Assembly: GCA_913044255.1 (NCBI GenBank) | Contig: CAJWOI010000019.1 | Location: forward strand, 1-15,979 | Length of the DNA: 15,979 nt | Direction: 5' to 3' | DNA from: an uncultured Alphaproteobacteria bacterium | GTDB taxonomy: Bacteria > Pseudomonadota > Alphaproteobacteria > UBA7887 | Shown: in pieces, positions 7,820-15,204 of the stretch | Layout of the letters: each line of letters opens with the position of its first letter | Numbering within the stretch: position 1 is the first letter of the stretch | The notes under the pieces: generated by a model | Databases searched by the model: none | Told to the model about the DNA's origin: nothing | Seen by the model: the letters and a program-made list of their open reading frames with translations, nothing else | Position numbers and translations under genes: made by a program

Positions 7820-8434
7820 GTGGTCCTAGCTGGTTTATGTTTTTATATGTTTGCTGCGGTCACGGTTGCGGCTAGCGTTATGGTGGTTTTATCGCGTAAC
7901 CCAGTCCACTCAGTTCTTTTTCTCATTTTAGCATTTTTAAATTCAGCAGCCTTGTTTGTATTGCTGGGGGCAGAATTTTTAGCAATGATTTTGGTAATCG
8001 TTTACGTTGGTGCGGTTGCCGTATTGTTCATGTTCGTAGTTATGATGCTAAATATAAATTTCAGCACAACGCGGAAAAGACTCGTTCAGCACCTACCTAC
8101 TGGCGGTATGATCGGCTTGGTACTACTTGTTGAACTTGTGTTTGTTGTTTCTGCTTGGCAGAAAACTTCGACTGAGGCGTCATTTCTAACTTCAAGAGCG
8201 CCAAAAGTAGCTGACATCACAAATACTGAGGCTCTAGGAAACCTTCTTTACACCCAATATTTTTACCTATTTCAAGCCGCGGGGGTAATCCTCTTGATCG
8301 CTATGGTTGGCGCGATAGTGCTTACTCTACGTGAACGGGGGGGCATTCGTAGGCAAAAAATCTCAGCCCAAATCGGAAGAACACGGGACGAGTCGGTTGA
8401 GATAAAAAAAATATCGCCAAGAAGTGGTGCGTAA
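7820..8434 (+). CDS. nuoJ: NADH-quinone oxidoreductase subunit J (ND6)
   Basis: Small membrane-arm subunit of complex I with five predicted helices, lying between NuoH and NuoK and taking part in the charge relay from the quinone site. The 204 residues include the first two helices (2-24, 30-50), then the signature GAEFLAMILVIVYVGAVAV around 50-68 with Glu52 and Tyr62; this third helix contains the pi-bulge region in known structures. A fourth helix is near 96-113 and a fifth near 150-170. A basic, hydrophilic tail of about 35 residues follows (RERGGIRRQK...). The start is GTG with a good AGGAGA. The stop TAA shares a base with the nuoK ATG (TAATG), indicating coupling. Confidence 0.97.
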   Translation: MVLAGLCFYMFAAVTVAASVMVVLSRNPVHSVLFLILAFLNSAALFVLLGAEFLAMILVIVYVGAVAVLFMFVVMMLNINFSTTRKRLVQHLPTGGMIGLVLLVELVFVVSAWQKTSTEASFLTSRAPKVADITNTEALGNLLYTQYFYLFQAAGVILLIAMVGAIVLTLRERGGIRRQKISAQIGRTRDESVEIKKISPRSGA

Positions 8435-8742
8435 TGCCGATAACACTTGGACATTATTTGGTTTTGGCTGCGGTGATTTTTACGATCGGTGTGTTTGGTA
8501 TTTTTTTGAACCGTAGAAACATCATCGTTATTTTGATGTCGATCGAATTAATGTTGCTTGCTGTCAATCTTAATTTCGTGGCGTTTTCGAGCTTTTTGCA
8601 TGACATGGTCGGGCAAATTTTCGTGATGTTTGTGCTTACTGTTGCGGCAGCAGAGATCTCTATTGGACTTGCGATTTTGGTGGTGTATCACCGGTTACGT
8701 GGAACAATTGAGGTTGAGGACGTCAACCTGATGAAAGGTTGA
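8434..8742 (+). CDS. nuoK: NADH-quinone oxidoreductase subunit K (ND4L)
   Basis: Three-helix membrane subunit of complex I, related to MrpC of the Na+/H+ antiporters. It carries the two buried glutamates of the central proton pathway. The 102-residue length is exactly typical. Helices span about 5-25, 29-51 and 60-86; Glu38 (MSIELMLLAVNLNF) and Glu74 (VAAAEISIGLAI) are the two key acids. The C-terminus ends in the family-like VEDVNLMKG. The start ATG overlaps the nuoJ stop by one base, and the nuoL GTG lies four bases downstream of the stop. Confidence 0.98.
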   Translation: MPITLGHYLVLAAVIFTIGVFGIFLNRRNIIVILMSIELMLLAVNLNFVAFSSFLHDMVGQIFVMFVLTVAAAEISIGLAILVVYHRLRGTIEVEDVNLMKG

Positions 8743-8746
8743 TAAG

Positions 8747-10669
8747 GTGTATTCGGCCTGCGTATTCTTACCTTTAATCGCGGCCTTTATTTCCGGGTTT
8801 TTTGGTCAAATTATCGGAGATCGAGCTGCGCAAATAGTGACCTCGTCTGCCCTAGTCATATCTTTTCTCATTTCTCTCTTGATTCTTAATGATGTTGCAT
8901 TCGAAGGCAATGTTTACCAGGTTCAACTATTAACTTGGATTTCATCGGGGTCTTTCGAGGTATCGTGGGCACTCCAATTTGATTCGTTAACGGCTGTGAT
9001 GGTGTTTGTAGTTACCATCGTATCGTCTGTGGTTCATATTTATTCTATTGGTTATATGGCACATGATGCTCATATTCCGCGCTTCATGGCTTACTTATCT
9101 CTGTTCACGTTCTCAATGTTGCTATTGGTAACATCGAGTAATTTTATACAACTGTTTTTTGGTTGGGAAGGTGTTGGACTATGTAGTTATCTTTTAATCG
9201 GATTTTGGTACACACGTCCAACTGCTAATGCTGCAGCAATTAAAGCCTTTTTGGTGAACCGAGTCGGGGATTTTGGCTTTGCTCTGGGAATTCTTGCGAT
9301 ATTTTTAACTTTCGGATCGATGGAGTTCGATCAAATTTTTGCGATGGCGCCGAAATTAGTGGGGCACACCAGCATTTTTTTCGGTGCGGAGGTTGATACT
9401 TTAACCTTGATTTGTTTGCTGCTGTTTTTTGGTGCAATGGGGAAATCGGCCCAGATTGGCTTACATACTTGGTTGCCAGATGCTATGGAGGGCCCAACCC
9501 CCGTTTCGGCCTTGATTCATGCAGCCACCATGGTTACTGCGGGTGTATTTTTGGTTGTGCGATGCTCGGCTCTATTTGAGTTGTCGGATACCGCGCTCAT
9601 AGTAGTTACCTTGGTTGGTGCATCGACCGCGTTTATGGCCGCAACAATCGCCTTGGTACAAAACGATATCAAACGCGTAATTGCCTACTCGACGTGCAGT
9701 CAACTCGGTTACATGTTTTTTGCATGCGGAGTATCGGCGTACTCGGCGGCAATTTTTCACTTGATGACACATTCTTTTTTCAAGGCACTTTTATTTTTAG
9801 GTGGGGGCTCGGTTATTCACGCCATGTCCGGTGAACAGGACATGCGAAAAATGGGTAACATATGGCGATTGGTGCCAGTTACATATGCCTTGATGTGGAT
9901 TGGTTCTTTGGCGCTCGCGGGCATCCCTCCATTTGCTGGTTACTTTTCCAAGGAGCTTATATTGGAAGCGGCTTATGCCGCGGGTAGTGGGATTGGAAGA
10001 TATGCTTTCTGGTTGGGCGCGGCTGCAGCCTTGATGACGGCCTTTTATTCGTGGAGGCTTCTATTTATGACATTTCATGGGCCAGGTCGGGCTAATGAAA
10101 AGGTAATGGCGCATGTTCGTGAATCTCCGAACATTATGATTTGGCCGTTATTCATTCTTGGTTTGGGGTCGATAGGTGCTGGATATATTGGATATGAGAT
10201 TACGGAGTTGCATAACAATTTTTGGGGTGAATCTATTTTTGTAGCTGCTTCTCATCGTGCGTTAGAAAACGCGCAGCATGTTCCAGTTTTTATCAAGATA
10301 TTACCATTAGCGTTAGCCATTTCTGGGATTGTGCTTGCTTACTTTATGTATATACGTATTCCAAGTGCTCCAGCGAAACTAGTAGGGATGACGGGAGGTA
10401 TTTATACATTTTTGTTAAACAACTGGTATTTTGATAAATTTTATGACTGGTTGATTGTCAAACCTATCAAGAGATTTGGCATCGGCCTCTGGAAATCTGG
10501 CGACGGAGATGTAATCGACGGTGTTGGTCCCGATGGGATCGCTGCTATGGTGATCCATTTATCTCGACGAGCCAGTCGAGTTCAATCGGGTTATATTTAT
10601 CATTATGCGTTCGCCATGTTGATTGGTATAGCATTGGTAATAACTTGGTACCTTGTTTGGGCTGTGTGA
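8747..10669 (+). CDS. nuoL: NADH-quinone oxidoreductase subunit L (ND5), antiporter-like
   Basis: Distal antiporter-like subunit of the membrane arm, proposed to move protons and to brace NuoM and NuoN through its long lateral helix. At 640 residues it is full length, with about 14 core helices plus the C-terminal extension. Key charged residues are all present: Glu141 (FFGWEGVGLCSYLL) on helix 5, Lys233 (GAMGKSAQIGLHTWLPDAMEGP) on broken helix 7, Lys346 (THSFFKALLFLG) and Lys402 (IPPFAGYFSKE) on helix 12. The C-terminal part (DGDVIDGVGPDG and a final helix near 617-637) matches the lateral-helix anchor. The start is GTG, eight bases after AAAGG at 8734-8738. The ATG-lacking N-terminus YSACVFLPLIAAF fits the family. 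Confidence 0.97.
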   Translation: MYSACVFLPLIAAFISGFFGQIIGDRAAQIVTSSALVISFLISLLILNDVAFEGNVYQVQLLTWISSGSFEVSWALQFDSLTAVMVFVVTIVSSVVHIYSIGYMAHDAHIPRFMAYLSLFTFSMLLLVTSSNFIQLFFGWEGVGLCSYLLIGFWYTRPTANAAAIKAFLVNRVGDFGFALGILAIFLTFGSMEFDQIFAMAPKLVGHTSIFFGAEVDTLTLICLLLFFGAMGKSAQIGLHTWLPDAMEGPTPVSALIHAATMVTAGVFLVVRCSALFELSDTALIVVTLVGASTAFMAATIALVQNDIKRVIAYSTCSQLGYMFFACGVSAYSAAIFHLMTHSFFKALLFLGGGSVIHAMSGEQDMRKMGNIWRLVPVTYALMWIGSLALAGIPPFAGYFSKELILEAAYAAGSGIGRYAFWLGAAAALMTAFYSWRLLFMTFHGPGRANEKVMAHVRESPNIMIWPLFILGLGSIGAGYIGYEITELHNNFWGESIFVAASHRALENAQHVPVFIKILPLALAISGIVLAYFMYIRIPSAPAKLVGMTGGIYTFLLNNWYFDKFYDWLIVKPIKRFGIGLWKSGDGDVIDGVGPDGIAAMVIHLSRRASRVQSGYIYHYAFAMLIGIALVITWYLVWAV

Positions 10670-10673
10670 AACT

Positions 10674-12158
10674 TTGGTCGACTGGCCTATTCTAAGCGTT
10701 CTCATTTTTCTTCCTTTAGTTGGCGCGGGATTCATTTTGTTGGTTAAGGGAGAGGAGGAGGTCGTTGCAGGAAACGCGCGAGCAGTTGCATTGTGGGCAT
10801 CGTTAATAACTTTTGCCTTATCGGTCTTCCTTTGGATTAAATTTGACCGAACTACATCACAGTTTCAATTTGTAGAAAATCATGAATGGATACCCGCGTT
10901 TGGAGTTTCCTATTCTCTTGGAATAGACGGCATCTCCCTCTTATTAATTATTTTGACCACGGTTCTGACTTTGATTTGCGTGCTGTCAAGTTGGGAATCA
11001 ATAACAATTCGAATCAAAGAATACATGATTATATTCCTGGTCATGGAAACCATGATGTTGGGAATATTTTGCGCTCTTGATACGATTCTATTTTACGTTT
11101 TCTTTGAAGGAATTTTAATTCCGATGTTTTTGATTATCGGAATTTGGGGCGGCCCTAGAAGGGTTTATTCTGCCTTTAAATTTTTTCTGTATACGTTAAG
11201 TGGATCGGTACTTTTTCTGGTGGCTCTGCTTTCGATGTATTTGGAAACAGGCACCACCTCGATCCCTGAGCTTATGACGGCAAGTTTTGCACCTAACATG
11301 CAGCTTTGGCTCTGGCTTGCTTTATTTGCTTCGTTTGCGGTTAAGGTGCCGATGTGGCCTGTGCATACTTGGCTTCCTGATGCCCATGTTGAGGCGCCAA
11401 CGGCGGGTTCTGTGATCCTTGCGGGGGTACTTTTGAAACTCGGCGCGTATGGATTTCTGCGGTTCTCATTGCCGATGCTCCCAGACGCTTCTGCTTACTT
11501 CACTCCTTTGATTTATACCCTAAGTATTATCGCGGTGATTTATACGTCTTTGGTCGCGTTGATGCAGGATGATATGAAAAAATTGATTGCGTATTCATCG
11601 ATCGCACACATGGGATTTGTTACTATTGGGTTGTTTTCCTTGAACACTCAAGGTGTAGAAGGGGCTTTAGCTGTGATGCTAAGTCATGGGCTCACTTCCA
11701 GTGCACTGTTTTTGTGCGTTGGCGTGGTTTATGATCGAGTGGGGTCACGACTCATTACAAGCTACGGTGGTCTAATCCACCGAATGCCAATTTATGCTTT
11801 GGTGTTTATGATTTTTACCCTGGCTTCAATCGGGTTGCCGGGGACATCTGGATTTGTCGGTGAATTGCTCGTTTTGCTGGGTGCCTATCAAGTTAAAACG
11901 TGGGTAGCAGTCCTAGCTGCGACAGGTATCGTCCTGGGAGCCGCCTATATGTTGTGGTTATATCGGAGAGTAATTTTTGGGGAACTAAAAAACGAGGGAC
12001 TCAGAACTATTTTAGATTTAAATCGTCGCGAAATTCTTGTATTTGCACCTCTCATTGTTGGGGTATTTTGGCTTGGGATATACCCCAGTTCTTTTCTTGA
12101 TGTAATGCATGTGTCAGTCGAAAACCTTATTTTCGTAAGTCAGCCAGTTGGAGAGTGA
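10674..12158 (+). CDS. nuoM: NADH-quinone oxidoreductase subunit M (ND4), antiporter-like
   Basis: Middle antiporter-like subunit of the membrane arm. With a TTG start at 10674 it has 494 residues and the N-terminus (M)VDWPILSVLIFLPLVG, close to the usual alphaproteobacterial form. A TTG at 10653 would add seven residues and overlap nuoL by 17 bases. No ATG or GTG is available near either, and neither TTG has a clear Shine-Dalgarno sequence, so the exact start is uncertain. Key residues are present: Glu145 (FFEGILIPMF), Lys224 (AVKVPMWPVHTWLPDAH), Lys255 (LLKLGAYGF) and Glu397 (GFVGELLVLLG), where NuoM has Glu and its paralogues have Lys. About 14 helices are apparent. Confidence 0.95.
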   Translation: MVDWPILSVLIFLPLVGAGFILLVKGEEEVVAGNARAVALWASLITFALSVFLWIKFDRTTSQFQFVENHEWIPAFGVSYSLGIDGISLLLIILTTVLTLICVLSSWESITIRIKEYMIIFLVMETMMLGIFCALDTILFYVFFEGILIPMFLIIGIWGGPRRVYSAFKFFLYTLSGSVLFLVALLSMYLETGTTSIPELMTASFAPNMQLWLWLALFASFAVKVPMWPVHTWLPDAHVEAPTAGSVILAGVLLKLGAYGFLRFSLPMLPDASAYFTPLIYTLSIIAVIYTSLVALMQDDMKKLIAYSSIAHMGFVTIGLFSLNTQGVEGALAVMLSHGLTSSALFLCVGVVYDRVGSRLITSYGGLIHRMPIYALVFMIFTLASIGLPGTSGFVGELLVLLGAYQVKTWVAVLAATGIVLGAAYMLWLYRRVIFGELKNEGLRTILDLNRREILVFAPLIVGVFWLGIYPSSFLDVMHVSVENLIFVSQPVGE

Positions 12159-12192
12159 TTATCTGTGCTAATCGAACGATAAGCGGACCGTA

Positions 12193-13635
12193 ATGTACCC
12201 AGGAACAGACTTCTTATTTTTTCTTCCGGAATTGCTTTTGCTTGGAGCGAGTTTGTCGCTCCTTCTATATGGTGTGTTCCGTGGGGAAAAGGCTGAGCCT
12301 GGAATAACCAGATTGGCAGTGCTTTTTTTGGCTGTTTCGCTGGTATTTGTTTTTGCCATTGATGCAGGTGCCAAAAATATTTTTGGTGATTTGTTAATCG
12401 TTGATCAGTTTGGTCAATTCATGAAAATTTTAATTTTAATTAGCGCCATACTGACCTTAATTATGGGGCATGGTTTCCGAAAACGCGAAAGGTTGATGAA
12501 TTTTGAATATCCGGTGTTAGTCATTTTTGCTGCTCTCGGGATGCTTTTGATGATTTCAGCTAACGACCTTATGTCCCTTTATCTAGGATTAGAACTGCAA
12601 AGTTTATCGCTCTACATTATGGCGGCAATTGATCGTGATTCACAAAGGTCTAGTGAAGCAGGTCTTAAATATTTTGTACTTGGTGCGCTTTCATCGGGCC
12701 TTCTTCTTTATGGATGTGGTCTAGTATATGGATTTACCGGGAGCACCTCCTTTGAAGGGATAAAATTAGCTCTAGAAAATCAAGCTAGTACTCCAACCGG
12801 TTTAATTGTCGGACTGGTATTTTTAAGTGCGGGACTTTCTTTTAAAGTGTCTGCAGTACCGTTCCATATGTGGACTCCGGACGTGTATGAAGGTGCTCCG
12901 ACGCCAGTTACGGCATTTTTTGCGGCCGCTCCTAAAGTTGCCGCAGTTGCCTTGTTCCTCCGCTTGCTTATGGATCCATTTGAGCTAATGTTTGGTTATT
13001 GGCAACAATTGGCAGTCGCAATCTCTATCGCTTCGATGTTGCTTGGGACATTCGCGGCGATTTATCAGACGAATATCAAACGTTTGATGGCCTATAGCTC
13101 TATTGGGAATATCGGCTTTGCTTTCGTGGGGCTCGCAGCGGGAACGGAGGAGGGAATACAAGGCGTAATCATCTACATGGCGATTTACTTATCAATGATT
13201 ATTGGATCTTTTGCTTGTATTCTGTCAATGCGGGTGCGTGGTGAGATGCTGGAAGGCATTGGAGATCTTGCCGGCCTTGGACGCACAAATCCTTTAATGG
13301 CAATCGCACTAGCGGCCATGATGTTCTCGTTTGCAGGTATTCCCCCGCTTGCGGGTTTTTTTGGGAAACTCTACGTATTTCTAGCAGCCATTCATGCAGG
13401 TCTCTATTCACTTGCAGTGATTGGTCTACTCACGAGCGTGGTCGGTGCATTTTATTATTTGCGTATAGTAAAACTTATGTATTTTGATGAACCTAAAGAG
13501 GTATTTGATAAACCCATTGGTCGTGAGATTACAGCAGTTGTGGCTATTACGGCGGGGTTTATATTGCTATTTTTTGTTTATCCCACACCTATGCTTGCTG
13601 GAGCAGCTAACGCTGCTGCCTCTTTCTTCCACTGA
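12193..13635 (+). CDS. nuoN: NADH-quinone oxidoreductase subunit N (ND2), antiporter-like
   Basis: Proximal antiporter-like subunit of complex I, next to NuoK. The 480 residues give about 14 membrane helices. The proton-path charges are intact: Glu134 (LYLGLELQSLSLY) on helix 5, Lys218 (SFKVSAVPFHMWTPDVYEGAPTP, read in two parts) on helix 7, Lys248 (AAPKVAAV) on helix 8 and Lys392 (IPPLAGFFGKLYVF) on helix 12. The N-terminus PGTDFLFFLPELLLLGA is typical of alphaproteobacteria. The start ATG is preceded by AGCGGA at 12182-12187. It is the last nuo gene; the stop TGA is 22 bases before the biotin ligase start, and no terminator lies between them, so the transcript probably continues. Confidence 0.97.
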   Translation: MYPGTDFLFFLPELLLLGASLSLLLYGVFRGEKAEPGITRLAVLFLAVSLVFVFAIDAGAKNIFGDLLIVDQFGQFMKILILISAILTLIMGHGFRKRERLMNFEYPVLVIFAALGMLLMISANDLMSLYLGLELQSLSLYIMAAIDRDSQRSSEAGLKYFVLGALSSGLLLYGCGLVYGFTGSTSFEGIKLALENQASTPTGLIVGLVFLSAGLSFKVSAVPFHMWTPDVYEGAPTPVTAFFAAAPKVAAVALFLRLLMDPFELMFGYWQQLAVAISIASMLLGTFAAIYQTNIKRLMAYSSIGNIGFAFVGLAAGTEEGIQGVIIYMAIYLSMIIGSFACILSMRVRGEMLEGIGDLAGLGRTNPLMAIALAAMMFSFAGIPPLAGFFGKLYVFLAAIHAGLYSLAVIGLLTSVVGAFYYLRIVKLMYFDEPKEVFDKPIGREITAVVAITAGFILLFFVYPTPMLAGAANAAASFFH

Positions 13636-13657
13636 GCTTCAAACGTTTGACGAATTG

Positions 13658-14419
13658 ATGGTGAATCCCAAACTTCCGCCAGGTTATCTTCTGACGGTTC
13701 ATGATAAAGTTGATAGTACCAACGCGGAGGCACGACGACGAGCCGAGGATGGTGCCCCGGACGGCACTATGATCCAAGGTATTACCCAGACTGAAGGTCG
13801 GGGACGTCGAGGACGACGCTGGGAATCCCCTAGAGGTAACCTTTATATGTCTCTAATTTTAAAACCGGATTGTTCTGTGGTTCGCGGCTTGTCAATTACG
13901 TTCGTTTCCGCAATTGCTATGTATGAAGCTCTCGCCTCCATCGTCCCTCCTATGGTAGAGATCAGCGTCAAGTGGCCAAACGACATATTAGTAAATGAGC
14001 GTAAGGTAGCTGGCATCCTTCTTGAGTCGAGCAGTGACTATAATGGTAGGTTGAGATGGCTAGTCCTTGGTGTTGGGGTGAATGTCAAGAGTTTTCCTGA
14101 AGGGACAGAGTATCCGGCGACAAGTTTAAATTTTGAGGGTGCAACGAGCACTGACGCTACTGAGGTATTATGTTCCTTTGCGCGACATTTTAAACGTTGG
14201 CTCAATATGTGGATGGATGAGGGTTTTCCGGTTATTCGCACGGCTTGGTTGCAGAGGGCGGCATATTTAGGGAAACCTATTGAGGTGCGTCTCCCCAACG
14301 AAAGATTTAGTGGTCGATTTTTAGATATAGATGAACGAGGTTGCCTTATAGTTGAGGTGAAGAACGGCGACAATCGATCAGTTTCTGTTGGCGATATTTT
14401 CCCTCCGGAGATAAGATGA
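13658..14419 (+). CDS. birA: Biotin--[acetyl-CoA-carboxylase] ligase, monofunctional type
   Basis: Activates biotin as biotinyl-AMP and attaches it to carrier domains such as that of acetyl-CoA carboxylase; cytoplasmic. With ATG at 13658 it has 253 residues. Motifs: DSTNAEA (19-25), the adenylate-binding loop GRGRRGRRW (47-55), KWPNDILVN (105-113), Lys116 with KVAGILLE, GVGVNVKSFP and a C-terminal SH3-like domain (about 205-253). The N-terminal DNA-binding helix-turn-helix of E. coli BirA is missing, so this enzyme should not repress biotin genes itself. The frame stays open upstream to an ATG at 13484 within nuoN, but that extension of 58 residues has no family resemblance. No clear ribosome-binding site is seen. 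The stop overlaps coaX by four bases. Confidence 0.94.
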   Translation: MVNPKLPPGYLLTVHDKVDSTNAEARRRAEDGAPDGTMIQGITQTEGRGRRGRRWESPRGNLYMSLILKPDCSVVRGLSITFVSAIAMYEALASIVPPMVEISVKWPNDILVNERKVAGILLESSSDYNGRLRWLVLGVGVNVKSFPEGTEYPATSLNFEGATSTDATEVLCSFARHFKRWLNMWMDEGFPVIRTAWLQRAAYLGKPIEVRLPNERFSGRFLDIDERGCLIVEVKNGDNRSVSVGDIFPPEIR

Positions 14420-15204
14420 ATCGAGATCTACTTCTCGTCGTGGATGCGGGCAACACCAACGTGGTGTTTGGTTTGTTCGATGGCCCAAAACTGTTGAATC
14501 AGTGGAGGACCTCAACCGATTTGAAGCGAACAGCTGATGAGTATGGTGTGTGGTTAACTCAACTCATCGCTCTGGATGGCCTGAAAACGAGAGATATTGG
14601 TGCTGCAATTCTAGCAACAGTGGTACCGCAGGCGGCTTTTCCTCTGATTCATCTATGTGAAAGGTATTTTGGATGCACGCCGTTGGTAATAGGAAATAGT
14701 GAGTCCGTTGGAATTAATGTCGAGGTTACAAATCCTATCGAGGTCGGGGCAGATCGTTTGGTGAACGCAGTTGCCGCCCACGATCATTTCCCTGGTTGGT
14801 TGATTGTCATCGACTTTGGTACGGCAACGACCTTTGACGTAGTCCGAGATGATGGAGCGTATTTTGGGGGTGTAATCGCCCCCGGAGTAAATTTATCACT
14901 AGAGGCGTTGGATAGAGCTGCGGCAAAACTGCCACGCGTTTCCGTGGCTAAACCGCCAACAGTGGTTGGCTCTGGAACGATTACGGCTATGCAATCCGGG
15001 GTGTATTGGGGCTATGTCGGCCTAATTGAAGGGCTCGTCACACGCATTAAAGCTGAGGTAAACCATGACATGCGAACCATTGCGACAGGTGGCCTTGCGC
15101 CTTTATTCAAAAATGGAAGTGATTTGATCGATGAACTTGAGCCCGACTTGACCTTACTCGGTTTGAGACTGGTTTATGACCGCCACGTGCAGGCACAGAA
15201 ATGA
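14416..15204 (+). CDS. coaX: Type III pantothenate kinase
   Basis: Catalyses ATP-dependent phosphorylation of pantothenate, the first committed step of coenzyme A synthesis; cytoplasmic ASKHA-fold dimer. The 262-residue length is normal. Motifs: phosphate-binding VVDAGNTN (8-15) with Asp10, GADRLVN (111-117) for pantothenate, VIDFGTATTFD (131-141) with Asp133, and PGVNLSLEALDRAAAKLPRV (156-175). The later GxxT motif reads G185-S-G-T188 rather than the common GKNT or GRNT; the threonine is kept. The start ATG overlaps the birA stop (ATGA) and GGAG at 14407-14410 is a good ribosome-binding site. The stop overlaps the next gene by four bases. Confidence 0.97.
   Translation: MNRDLLLVVDAGNTNVVFGLFDGPKLLNQWRTSTDLKRTADEYGVWLTQLIALDGLKTRDIGAAILATVVPQAAFPLIHLCERYFGCTPLVIGNSESVGINVEVTNPIEVGADRLVNAVAAHDHFPGWLIVIDFGTATTFDVVRDDGAYFGGVIAPGVNLSLEALDRAAAKLPRVSVAKPPTVVGSGTITAMQSGVYWGYVGLIEGLVTRIKAEVNHDMRTIATGGLAPLFKNGSDLIDELEPDLTLLGLRLVYDRHVQAQK

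Noticed and set aside
7767..7829. Possible 20-codon peptide (GTG start) in the nuoI-nuoJ gap
   Set aside because: Very short, overlaps the nuoJ start in another frame and has no recognisable features; chance is enough to explain it.
7804..7832. TTGACA hexamer as a -35 box for an internal promoter before nuoJ
   Set aside because: The sequence about 17 bases downstream (TAGCTG) is a poor -10 box, and the hexamer overlaps the nuoJ ribosome-binding site, so it is probably chance.
13484..13657. Open in-frame extension of the biotin ligase upstream into nuoN, starting at an ATG
   Set aside because: It overlaps the nuoN 3' end by about 150 bases, encodes a Leu-rich stretch unlike a helix-turn-helix or ligase N-terminus, and the family start fits the ATG at 13658.
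14038..14373. Minus-strand open frame of 111 codons opposite the biotin ligase
   Set aside because: Antisense shadow of conserved catalytic and C-terminal domain sequence, with no family resemblance.
13658..14419. Loss of the DNA-binding domain of BirA as a novelty
   Set aside because: Ligases without the helix-turn-helix are usual in alphaproteobacteria, where other regulators control biotin genes.
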